From CAZJQD01 sp964548165 [NCBI: uncultured bacterium] (GTDB lineage Bacteria; UBA8481), in contig CAZJQD010000034.1 in NCBI GenBank assembly GCA_964548165.1, forward strand, positions 1-33,724: 33,724 bases of DNA, given 5' to 3'. The position numbers and the translations under genes are program-made. Shown in pieces: positions 12,384-23,600 of the stretch (its first letter is position 1; the number at the start of each line of letters is the position of its first letter). A model generated the notes under the pieces. That model saw only the letters and a program-made list of their open reading frames with translations. It did no database searches and was not told the DNA's origin.

Positions 12384-14567
12384 TTACTCTTCTCCCACGG
12401 AACGTCCGCTCCGGTAGAGCGCCAAACGTTGCCGCAGTTCTTCCCGGGGCGCCGACAGTCCCTGGGCCTCCACGAGCGCGATGATCTTCTGCTGGAGCTC
12501 GGCGGCGCGCGCGTGCTGTCCATCCGCCGCGTAAGCGGCCGCCAGCGTGCTCTGCACCGCAAGATTGGACGCGCCCATGCTCTGCGCCGCGGCCTCGGCC
12601 AGGGCCACGGCCTCCGGACCATTTCGGACGGCGCGGTCCCGCGAGGTCGCGAGGATCTGCGCGAGCCGGAACTGAAAGCGCGGCGGGGAGACGCCCCTGC
12701 CCAGGCCCTCCCGAAGCGCGACCGCCGCCTCGGCATCGCGGCCATGGTTGACGAGAAAATCGGAGAGCATCTCGAGCGTGGCCGCGCCCGTGGGATAGCG
12801 GCGCCACGCGATCCACAGTTGCTCCTCGGCCTCCTTCAGGCGTCCAATCCTGGCCAGGGCCACCGCGAGATTGACCTCGGCGTTCTCGTATCCCGGCCAG
12901 ACCTCCACCAGTCGCCGCAGGAGCGGGACAGCCTGGAGCGGATCACCGTAGATCACGTGGAGCGCGGCCAGCCGTTCCAACAGGTAGGGATCGCGGGGGC
13001 GCGACTCGAGCGCATGGAGGTAGGCGCCGATCCAGGTCGGAAGCTGGACGGTATCGGGGCTCGCCCTCAGCACGGCAAGGGCCGCGTCCAGGCCGGCAAG
13101 ATCGGCGCCGTGGTCGACCTGGTTCGTGAACGGGGCCTCCAGTTTACGCTCCCGCATCTTCTCCAGGATGCTTTGCTCGTCCCAGCTCGTGTACGCCAGT
13201 ACGACGGCCGTGGCGGAATCCTCCCCGGAGATGACGCCCTCGGCCGGTCGATATCCCCGGGCGGCAAGGAGCGGCACCGCGGCCTCCAGGACGGCACGCG
13301 CCGCAACGGCGTTGCCGCGGAACGTGAGGTGGACGTGGTCGTGCAGGAGCTCGCGGCCCGCAAGGCCATCGGGATCGGCGGCCGCGAGGCGGGCCCGGAT
13401 ATCGGCGAATGCCAGGTCGGGCACCGACGAGGACGCCGCCAGGGAAGCGGCCAGCTCGCGCGTCACGGCGTTCACGCGCTCATCGGCGCGAAACCGCAGG
13501 GTATCGCGCTCGAGCGCCTCCGCCAGCGCGATCCGCGCCTCGTCGCGGCGTCCGGTGGCGAGCAGCGCCTTCCCGCGACGATACGCGAGCGCAGCATCGA
13601 GGGGATCGTGCGCGTGGGCGCGATCCCAGGCGGCCAGTGCCGCGGCCGTGTCTGCCCGCGTGAGCGCCGAATCGCCCTCGGCGAGCAGCCGTCGCCACTC
13701 CGCGAGCGCGGCGCCGGCCAAGGCCGGCCGGGAGGCGAAGGGCGCGCAGTCCCGCACGTTCGCGGGGAGGGAGCAGATGATGGTGGCGGCGCCGACGGCA
13801 CGGGCCGAGGCCACGATGGCCTCGAGGTTGGCGCGGAAGTGATCGCGCACGCGATCCAGGCGGGGATCATCCGCCGCGACCTGGTGATCGAGAAACATCT
13901 TCATGCCTTGCCACGATCGGGCCTCGGCGCCCCCGGAAAGGCGCGCGGCGAGATCGCGCACCAGTTGGCCCGTTCTCGTCGCCAGGAGGAGAACACGGGC
14001 GCGAATCAGCAGGAGCGGGAGCTCGCCGGATGTCAACGCCGTACCCGGGCCCCAGGGGCCCACGACCTCGTTGTTCCCCGTGTAGACGACGACGAGGTCG
14101 GGCGAGACGTCGGCGAGGTCAGCGGCGATCTCCCGGACCACGTGCGAATTGACGGCCGTCAGCCCCGTGTTGACCACCTCGAAACGAGTGCTCGGAAATC
14201 GTTGCGATAGCAACACGTCGAGGTGGCGTCCGATGGCGAACGCGGGCTCCGGATCGCCGAGCGCGGCCGAGCTCCCGAGCACCACGACGCGGCAGACGCC
14301 CGCGGGTTTCACGGCATCCAGGCCCACCGGCATCGGCACACGGTCCATGCCCGTCGGCAGGAAGCGGCGCGTGAAGAGCGGATTCGAGACGATCACCTCG
14401 CGTCCCTCCAGCGAGGCGCGATGAAAATACGAGGGGTCCTCGCCATAGCGGGCTCCCCGGAGCGACAGCTCCAGGGCAACCAGAGCCACCAGGGGCACGA
14501 GGATCGCTACCAGCCACCGCGCCGCCCACCGAAGATTGCTCTTCGTCTTCACCATCCGAGGTCGCAT
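12384..14567 (-). CDS. SGNH hydrolase-like protein fused to TPR repeats
   Basis: 727 residues from ATG at 14567 (MRPRMVKTK); ATG at 14555 or 14594 are alternatives. A membrane helix at about 17-36 anchors the protein. The SGNH domain follows: VVVLGSSAALGD (94-105, nucleophile Ser in GSS instead of GDS), block III GNNEVVG (164-170) and the catalytic DHVHLT (410-415, Asp-x-x-His). A helical TPR-like insert (about 285-375) separates blocks III and V. After block V, TPR repeats run to the C-terminus. SGNH enzymes of this layout act on acetyl or acyl esters of envelope glycans, or related substrates; the precise one is unknown. The gene is divergent from the giant protein gene, with about 97 bp between starts, so shared control is possible. 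Confidence 0.82.
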   Translation of the reverse strand: MRPRMVKTKSNLRWAARWLVAILVPLVALVALELSLRGARYGEDPSYFHRASLEGREVIVSNPLFTRRFLPTGMDRVPMPVGLDAVKPAGVCRVVVLGSSAALGDPEPAFAIGRHLDVLLSQRFPSTRFEVVNTGLTAVNSHVVREIAADLADVSPDLVVVYTGNNEVVGPWGPGTALTSGELPLLLIRARVLLLATRTGQLVRDLAARLSGGAEARSWQGMKMFLDHQVAADDPRLDRVRDHFRANLEAIVASARAVGAATIICSLPANVRDCAPFASRPALAGAALAEWRRLLAEGDSALTRADTAAALAAWDRAHAHDPLDAALAYRRGKALLATGRRDEARIALAEALERDTLRFRADERVNAVTRELAASLAASSSVPDLAFADIRARLAAADPDGLAGRELLHDHVHLTFRGNAVAARAVLEAAVPLLAARGYRPAEGVISGEDSATAVVLAYTSWDEQSILEKMRERKLEAPFTNQVDHGADLAGLDAALAVLRASPDTVQLPTWIGAYLHALESRPRDPYLLERLAALHVIYGDPLQAVPLLRRLVEVWPGYENAEVNLAVALARIGRLKEAEEQLWIAWRRYPTGAATLEMLSDFLVNHGRDAEAAVALREGLGRGVSPPRFQFRLAQILATSRDRAVRNGPEAVALAEAAAQSMGASNLAVQSTLAAAYAADGQHARAAELQQKIIALVEAQGLSAPREELRQRLALYRSGRSVGEE

Positions 14568-14630
14568 GATACACAGGCCACCGTCGCCCGCCATGCCATC
14601 ATTATTCAGAGATAACACACTGTAAAAAAA

Positions 14631-14646
14631 CAGACATTAATATCTG
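14631..14646. promoter_or_regulatory. AT-rich palindrome upstream of the giant gene
   Basis: CAGACATTAATATCTG is a 16-bp palindrome with one mismatched pair, 17 bases before the ATG at 14664, in one of the few AT-rich stretches of the window. It has operator-like size, and TAATAT inside it could serve as a -10, but no good -35 is found. It lies between the divergent SGNH and giant genes. Confidence 0.35.
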
Positions 14647-14663
14647 CCCAAATCCTTCCAAAT

Positions 14664-17600
14664 ATGGCAGTTATCCAGTTAGACTTACGAAGGTATATGC
14701 GCCGATCCCCCAAACTGCGCCAACGGCTCATCCGAGCCGGCCTCGCTCGCGCGTCTGCGTGGCTAATTCTGGCGATCAGTGGATTGGTTTTGACCGTCCA
14801 ACCAGCGCGCGCCTGGACGGCCATGGAGTGGGCGGGCGAAATGACCGCCTCGGACTGGAGCAACCCGAGCACGACGAGCGGAACGCCCTGGCAATTCACC
14901 CAGATAAGTGGCGACACCTATTGGACGATCATCCAGGTGCCTCAGGACGGCGACAAGGGAACCAACTCTTTCCGCTACGAGTTCTGGATGGAAAACTCGA
15001 ACTGGACCGCCACCGACAAGTTCACGCTCAACAACCGGTCGGACGTCCTCGGCCAGGGAAGTTCCAACGCGCAGTGGATCAACTACAACGGCAACAACAC
15101 CAACTGCAACTGGATTCAATTCACGGATGCTGGCTACTACTTCGTCCGGGGATACAACTACTGGACTGGCGCCCAGAACGAGCTCCAGGCCACCATCGGC
15201 CCAGGGCGCGTCCTCTGCGACGGCAATCTCTACAACGCCAGCTCGGATAACGCCTTCAAGGAATGGCCGACGACGTCGGAGCTGGGCACGGACAACGGAC
15301 TGACCTTTTACGCCTACTGGGACACCCAGTTCCTGTACCTCGGCCTGACCGGGGTGGACCTCGCCTCGGCCTCCAACGGCGACTTCTTCGTCGCCATCGA
15401 CACGGGCGGCCCCGCGAACGGCGTTTACCGTTCGCCCACGTGGGACGAGCGCTATCATCACCTTCCGATTGCGGCGGACGCCTGCTTGACCGTCGACGCG
15501 AGCACCTACAAGGCCGTCCGGCGCCACGACGGAAGCGCCTGGATCAATCCGGGAGACGGACAGGGCTTCGGGTCCGGCGGCGCCGAATACGTGGGCCCGT
15601 CGAACAGCGAGTTCAAGGTCCGATGGACGGCGATCAACGGCTCGGGTATTCCCTCGACGCTCCGGATGGTGGCCTGGTACCAGCCGAACGACGCGAACAA
15701 CCACGGCGTCTCGGCCTCGTGGCCTCCTCAGAACCCGGCAGGTTCCTCGGACACCGAGATGTTCACCCACTACTACTACTGGGCCAACCCGACGGGAAGC
15801 ATCGCGAGCACCGGTTATGCGAGCGCCAAGGCGGATTCCCGGATCATTACGAACCGCCGCGTCGTCATCAACGAGGTGCTGGCCGTCGATAACGCCCGCA
15901 TGTCTTCCGTGGACTCCTACTGCTTTGTCGAGCTCTACAATCCGGCGCCCGTGGCCGTTGATGTGAGCAACTGGGTCATCACCGACCAATACACCGATTG
16001 GACCATCCCGGCCTCCACGACCCTCAGCCCACAGAAGTTCCTCGTCTATCACTTGAAGCCGGGCCTGAATTACACGGATTCCTGGGGCGCGACTCACATC
16101 TTTTCCTCCTCGAATACCACCATCAATCCCGGCACCGCCAGCGCGGGTAACGCAGTCTCGCTCTTCACCAGTTCCTCCAAGGATTCTTTCTCGCTCACTG
16201 ACTTCGTCCTGCTCTCGACCAATGCCTCCCCGAGCACGTTGCACGACAGCATGGCTGTCTGGGCGGGCATCTGGCCGGAAAACACGGGCGCCCCTGGGAG
16301 TGGATCCCTCACGGGCAACAGCGTAGGACGCACCAAGACGGACGGTACCGATAGTGATAACGCGGGCGATTGGGACGCCTTTGGGACCGCGGGCGGGCCG
16401 GTCTGGAGCCCGGGATTCACGAACGGTTCGGCCAGCACGCGCGTTACCTCCGCGCAGATCGGGGCCGTGGACCTGGCCTTCAAGCAGTCCAACTACACGT
16501 CGGACTGGATCGCGACTGCGGTGTTGGGCGACACCATCTATCTCGCGTGCACGGTCACCAATACTCCCGGCAACACGTTCATCGAGGGCTTGCCCGTCGT
16601 GGTCTACTCCCCCGATGACACGATCGTCGTGACGCTCCGTGAGACGACGCCATCCAGCAAGCAATTCATCGGGTACTTCATCGTCACCAACTCGAGGCCA
16701 AAACAGAACAATGCCTTGTATGTAAGCGGATCGTCCATCATCTACTGCACGAGCGTAGTGACGGGTGGTAATGTCCCTTATCCGGCCGTAGGAGCTGCGG
16801 ATTCGTTCTACGCCGGATTTGACCTGACCGGCCCCACCATATCCCTGAAGCGCGACAGCCACGTGATGAAGTCGAACGGCGCCACGTACGGTTACCTCTT
16901 CCGGGCAACGTTCTCCGATGCCTCGGGCCTGGACTCCGCCTGGGTCACCACCGAGAACGGGCTCAACACGGGCACCGTCCGCTGGCCCTATGCCGCCTTC
17001 GCGACCGAGACCTTCCGCGTCCAGACGGACTTCACGAGCGCGCTCACCAACAACGCCATCAACCGCGTCTACCTCTGGGCCCAGGACATCTTCGGAAACA
17101 AGTCCAGCGTCCCCCTCTACATCCAGAAAGAGACCCTCACCGCCGCCGACGGCGACACGTCGGACTGGCAGGACGACGAGATCCTCGACCAGCGCAAGGG
17201 CAACTTCCTCCGCGTCGCGTGGGATGACACGGGCCTCTACCTCTCCTACGGCGGGCCGGACGGGGCCATCTACGAGGTCGGGGGCGCGGGCGCAGACTTC
17301 TTCCTCTACATGCAGACGTCCCGGGCCACGACCGCCGACAGCACGTACACGCCCATCAACTGGAGCGGCTACGGCAACGTCCACAAGCTCCCGTTCGGCG
17401 CCAACTACTGCGTCGTCCTCGAGGGCGACTACACCACCAACGAGGAGGATAACCTTATCACCGAGTTCCAGAGCGTGACGGCCGGCGCCTGGAGCGGAAA
17501 CCTCCAGGTGGATTCCACCGCCTACCTGGGCCGCCACAGTTCCAACAACCGCACCAACGAGTATCGCATCTCCTGGTCCCACCTCGGCGGGATGCCCGAC

Positions 17601-20600
17601 TCGATCCTGCTCATCTTCTACCACCAGTACGAGGGCGCCTCGAACATCTACAACGCGCTCCCGCCTGGCAACCCCGCCGGCGGCGCGGCCACCGTCGTCT
17701 TCACCGACTACTACAACATCCCTATCCTCAGGGACACGGTCTCTCCCGCCACGTCGCTACGCCTCTCCACCAATCCCGGGACACGCCGCATCGATGGGGA
17801 CACGGCAGAGTGGCAGGCCACGCTCTGGCCGACCTCCGACGATACGTCGATCCTGGGGTCCACGAGCGCCAATCCACCCGAGTTCGTCTGGCGCGCCAAG
17901 CTCGACGATCGCCGGAACTTCTTCACGGACGTCTACGACAACTTCGACCTTCGCCAATTCCGCATCACCGCCGACACCCGTAACATCTACTTCCTCTCGG
18001 TGATGAAAAACATCACCGATCCCAACCTCCCCATGCTCGCCATCGCCATCGACACCAACCTCATCGTCAACAACGGCCAGCAGGAGATCGGCGGTATTGC
18101 TCGCACCCGCACCGTCGACACGGCGAAGTGGGAGGCGAACTTCCTGGTCTCGACCGCGAGGACCGGCTGGTGGAACAACGACTTCTCCGCGTTCCAATCC
18201 GATGGTTCGAGCTACATCAACGCCGGGGCCGTGGACGCATTCGAGCTCTCGATGCCCTGGACCCGTCTCTACCCCTCGACAGCAACGGGTGACTCTCTCC
18301 CTCGTCGCCTTCGCTTCACGGTCATCACGGGCCGCAAGGGGACGACGGACATCTACGACTTCGAGAAAGACGGTTCCTGGAACGCAACCACGACGAGCCG
18401 GGCCATGGATGGCATCACCCTGGCCTCCCGTAAGGACCCCGATTTCGGCGCCGAGGTCAGCGATCCCGACACCGAGGTCGGCTACTACTTCGAGGTCGAC
18501 TTCGACACGGTCGGCAACATCATCCCCAACCGGATCCAGCCTCAGGGTGACTCCGGAGTCTACAAGGCCGACTCCGTCGTCGTGATGAAGTGGCGGGCCG
18601 TCGATTGGAACGGCAACGCCGTCTCGGGAATCGACGGGCGCATCGGCGCGACCATGGTCTTCTCCCACACCGGCAACGGTACGCTCGTCTTCACCGACTC
18701 GACCTCGGCCTGGTCCTCGGCCGAGAAGAACGTCTCGCTCCGCTACAACGTAGCCGAGACAATTACCGTCACCTGCACCACGCTTCCCTACGGCCGCGTC
18801 GCCACTTTCCGGCTCGCGTTCCTGAAGGATACGTCCGGCGCCAACCCGTGGTACGTCAACGACGGCTCGACGACCGGAGACTCCTTCACGGGGGCCGCCG
18901 GAAGCGTCAACAACAACGGCCTGACCCGGTGGACGCCCAAGGCCTCGCTCGCGGACATCCTCCCCTTCCTTACCGCCGGGGACACGGTCTACATCGACGC
19001 TGGAACCTACAACCCCGCGGGCACACTCACGATCGTAGCGGAGTCGGTGACGCTCTGGGGCGCCGACTCCCGCACCACCATCATCGACTGGAACGACTCC
19101 TCCGGCGGCTCCAACTTCTCGCTCTACGCCACCGGCCGCGACAGCCTCACGATCCGCGATCTCACCCTGGCCGACGCCCGCAACGGGCTCTTCCTCGAGA
19201 ACTGCGATTTCGCCGTCGTGCAGAGGGTTCGCGCCACGACCTGCGGCGAGAACGGTTTTCTCCTCCAGACCGACGTCGACAGCGCTTCCATCCAGGCCTG
19301 CTACGCCGACACCAACGCCTCCTCGGGCTTCTACTTCGGCGAGGCCGACTTCTGCAGCATCACGTCGTCGCGCTCGGTCGGGAACACGAACGTCGGGTTC
19401 ATCCTGGCGGCCGGGTCGGACTCCAACCGGTTGATGCACTGCGTGGCCTCCGGAAACGCCGATGGCTTCAAGGTCGACAACTCCATGGGCAACCGCCTGA
19501 CCGGCTGCACCGCGCTCTCGCAGACCGGCGCCGGCTTCGTCACCGTGGTCGCGGGATCGACCTACAACATCCTTGAGTACACCCTCGCCCAGTCCAGCGG
19601 CGCGCAGGGCTACTACTTCGGTGCCACCTCGTATAACCGCGTCGAGAGCACCATCGCGCTCTCCAGCACGGGCAAGGGCTACGAGTTCTCCTTCGCGGTC
19701 GGCTTCACCATCGACAACAACCAGGCCCTCTCCTCGGGCGGCATCGGCTTCTACCTCGAGAACTCCGACACCAACACCTTCCGCAGGAACTGGTCCAAGT
19801 CCTCGGGCTCGGACGGCATCAAGCTCGAAGCCAGCGACTTCAACACCGTGCTCGGCTGCACGACGATGGCGAACGTCGGTCCCGGCCTCGTCGTCACCGG
19901 CGCCTCGCTCCGGAACACGCTCACCTCCTGTACCTCAACGAGCGACCCCATCGGCGTCTACGTGGACGCCTACGGCAACAACGAGTTCCGTCATCTCCGC
20001 GTCGACACGCCCACGGGCGTCGGCTTCGACCTGAAGTCCAACATCGACACCTACCTCGGTTGCCGCGTCTACGGCTCGACGAGCCACGGGTTCTTCCTGG
20101 AGGATGCCGCGAGCTACAACCTGCTGGATTCCAACTTTGTCATCAAGGCGGGCGGGTCCGGCTTCTACCTCTCGTCCGGTTCCGTCTTCAACACGCTTCG
20201 TGGCAACTCCGACAGCGGTTCCTCGGGCGCCGGCTTCCTCCTCGACGGCGCCGACTCCAACAGCTTCCACGCCAATTACTCCGCCTGGAGCGGCAGTGAC
20301 GGCTTCAAGATGGAGAACGGCGCGGATTCGAACAGCTTCCGCGGGGACAGCTCCGAGCGGAGCGGATCCTCCGGCTTTGCGACGCTCACCTCCTCGCTCT
20401 TCGCCTCCTTCGTCGGTTGCACGGTCGTCTCCCCGGTGGGCAACGCCTTCTACCTGAACGCCGACAGCGCCACCGTCCTCGCGTGCACGGCCGTCAGCCC
20501 CGGCGCCGCCGGGTTCCTGCTCCTCTCCAACAAGTATTCGCTCCTGCGCGACAACCTCTCCGTCAGCGCCGCCGGCATCGGCTTCTTCGCCAACGGCGCC

Positions 20601-23600
20601 GACTCCAACACGCTCGATCGCAACACCACCCGAGGCGGTTCCAGCGACGCCTTCAAGGTGGACAACGCCGACTTCAACACCCTGACGTCGAACCGCGCCG
20701 ACACGGCCGGCGGCGCCGGCTTCGCCTTCCTCGGCGCCTCGCACGGCAATCTCGCGGTCGGGAACACCGCCGCGTTCACCATCAACAGCGGCTTCTACAT
20801 CGACGCGGACAGCAACGTCTTCTTCTCCAACCTGGCCAAGAATTCCATCGCCAGTGGTTTCAGTGTTCTGGGGAAGAACGCCATCGTGCTCGTCGGCAAC
20901 CAGTCCGACTCCAACGACGACTACCAGTTCTACATCGAGACCGGATCCGACGGACTGACGCTCACCCGCAACAACCTCTCGCCCAAGCCCTCCACGGGGA
21001 CCAACGGCGTCTACACCGACCAGGCCAGCCTTTCCTTGACCCGGAACTGGTGGGGGACCAGGGACTCCGTGACCATCGACGCCATGATCTCGGGCGGCGG
21101 CAAGGCCACGTCCCTCTTCTCGCCCTACCGCCTGGGCGCTGTCGACACCGCCGCGGGCGCCGACACCGTCGCCCCGCTCGCGCCGGACACCGTCGCCGCC
21201 GCGACGACGGGGATGGAGACGATCCTCGTCTCATGGAGCGCGGTGACGGCGGACGAGAGTGAAGACGCCCACGCGACCGGCCTCACCGGCTACAGCATCT
21301 GGCGCGCCTTCGCCGCCGATTCCCGGCTCTGGGAACTACGCGGCACCGTGGGAAGCGGGGCTACGACCTATTCCGATTCCCGGCTGGCGGTCAACACGCG
21401 CTACTTCTACCGGGTCGCGGCCTACGACGAGAAGAGCCCGTGGCTCAACGGATCGTTCTATTCCGATTCCGTTGTCAGCGATACGACCTGGGACCGCCCG
21501 ACCGTGGTCATCAACGAGCTGGCGCGCGGGTGGACCTCGAGCGACAAGGACAGCGACTTTATCGAGTTTTACGTGAAGCAGGACAACGCCCGCGGCGATT
21601 CCGTCGACCTCCTGGGCTGGAAGCTCTACACCATGATCGGCAACGGAGCGCGGACGCTCCGGAAGACCTTCGGCAACGTCACGGTCCGGTCCGGAACGTT
21701 CATCACGCTCTTCCTGGCCACGCCGGCCGCTCTCGCGGACGAGACCACCGACGATGGGGATGGCAGGGTCAATATCTACTCCACGGCGAGCAACGACCTC
21801 CTGGAGGGCGGCGCCACGAACGGGGATGTGCTCGTGGAGCTCGAGGCCGCCGACGGCACCGTGGTGGATGTGCTCGCCTACTCGGACGGCGCCTGGGCGG
21901 CTGGTCAGACCACGCGCCTGGGCGACCTCCAGGCGCTCGGGCAATGGTCTCCGGACGGGGATGCCGCCAACACCGTCAGCAACACCAGCCTGGGGATCAA
22001 GGGCATTTCACTGCAGCGCGACTCCATCGCCACCGACAACAACACCAAGGACGACTGGCTACTCGACAGCCAGACGGCCGGCAATTTCCCGATCGCGCGA
22101 TACGAGATGAAGAGCGATTCGCTGACGCCCTACCTGGGATTGCCCTTCAACCTCACCATCTGGGCCGTCGACGGCCGAGGGGAAACAGTCGTCAATCACC
22201 GCACGACGCCGCGCCTGTCCCTGACGAACGGCGCCATCTCGCCGACGAGCGCGGGATTCGGGGGCGAGGGCGACTACGTCCACGGGTCCACGGGCGAGAC
22301 GGTCATCAGCGTAACCCTCTCCGGCTACAGCGGCACGATCACGTGTTCCGCCGTGTTCAGCGATCGCACGGGCTCCATCGTCCTCGAGGCCCGCGCCGGG
22401 CTCGAATCCTTCACGCTCGTGCCGCTCGCCCCCATCAAGCGCGGGGCGCCGTTCCCGCTGCGCATCAAGGCCAATACCGTCCTCGGGTCGACGGCCACCT
22501 GGTTCACGGGACCGCTCCCCCTGTCCGTCGACAGCTACTCCGTCTCGCCCACCTCGGTGATCTTCACCGCCACCGACCTCGGCGACACCATCATCATGGC
22601 CACGCTCGACGGCGTCGGCGTCATCACGCTGACCGCGGACACCTCCGGCAAGTCCGGGTCCTGCACGGCCGTCCCGGTCCCGGACACGCGGATCGTCATC
22701 AACGAGTTCTACGTCAACGACCAGAATCGCCAGTCCTCGACCCGGGACCGGGACGAGTGGATCGAGCTCTACAACCGCGGCCTCGGTTCCGTCTCGCTCT
22801 CGGGCTGGACTTTCCGAATCCGCACCTACGACCAGGCCTCCGCCCTCACCTACACCTTCCCCGCCGCGGCCACGATTCCGGCGCAGGGCTTCGCGGTCAT
22901 CCACTTCAACAAGACCGGCGCCGATGACTTCAACGCCACCGACACCGACGGCTGTCTCAACCTCTACGCCACCAACTCCTCGCCGCCCATGGCCGATTCC
23001 GAGGACATCCTCCCGGGCTCAAGCACCCATGACTCGGGCGCCATCGGGCTGTACATCAGCGCCACCCAGGACTCCACGACGATCGTCGACTTCGTCGGCT
23101 ATTCGGGCAACGGCTCGGCCGACGCCAACCTCCCCGATACCACCCACGCCGTCCAGGCCGGGATCTGGCGCAGGGCCCAGACCCTGTCCCTGCCCACGAG
23201 CTCCTCGCTGGGCCGCGCCTTCTACCTCGCCGTCGACGGCTGGGACTCCGATCTCGGGTCCACGTGGTCGCTCCTGTCCTCGGCCGACTCCTACAGCTAC
23301 ACCGAGGGCCGGCCGAACATCAACAGCCAGCCCACGAGCGTCACCTCCATCGCGGTCACATCGTCCTCGTCCACGACCGGCGAGACCTGCGCGGCCGGCG
23401 ACACGCTCTTTATCACCCTCACCGCCAGCGCCGGCGGGAACGCCTCGGCCGTCGACGCCACCAACGTCTATGTCCGCTCGACGACCGACATGACCGGCAT
23501 CGTCGTCACGCTCCGGGAGACCGCCAACAACTCGCTCATCTTCCAGGGAGAGGCCTACATCGCCACGTCTCCGCTTGAGTCCAACGACGGGATGCGCATC

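Noticed and set aside
12429-14210. 593-codon open frame on the plus strand
   Set aside because: It is the shadow of the SGNH/TPR gene, whose catalytic blocks are intact on the minus strand.
14763-17624. 953-codon open frame on the minus strand inside the giant gene
   Set aside because: Its Val/Gly/Arg/Asp-rich composition is that of an antisense shadow. The plus-strand frame here has a signal peptide, DOMON-like and lamin-tail domains.
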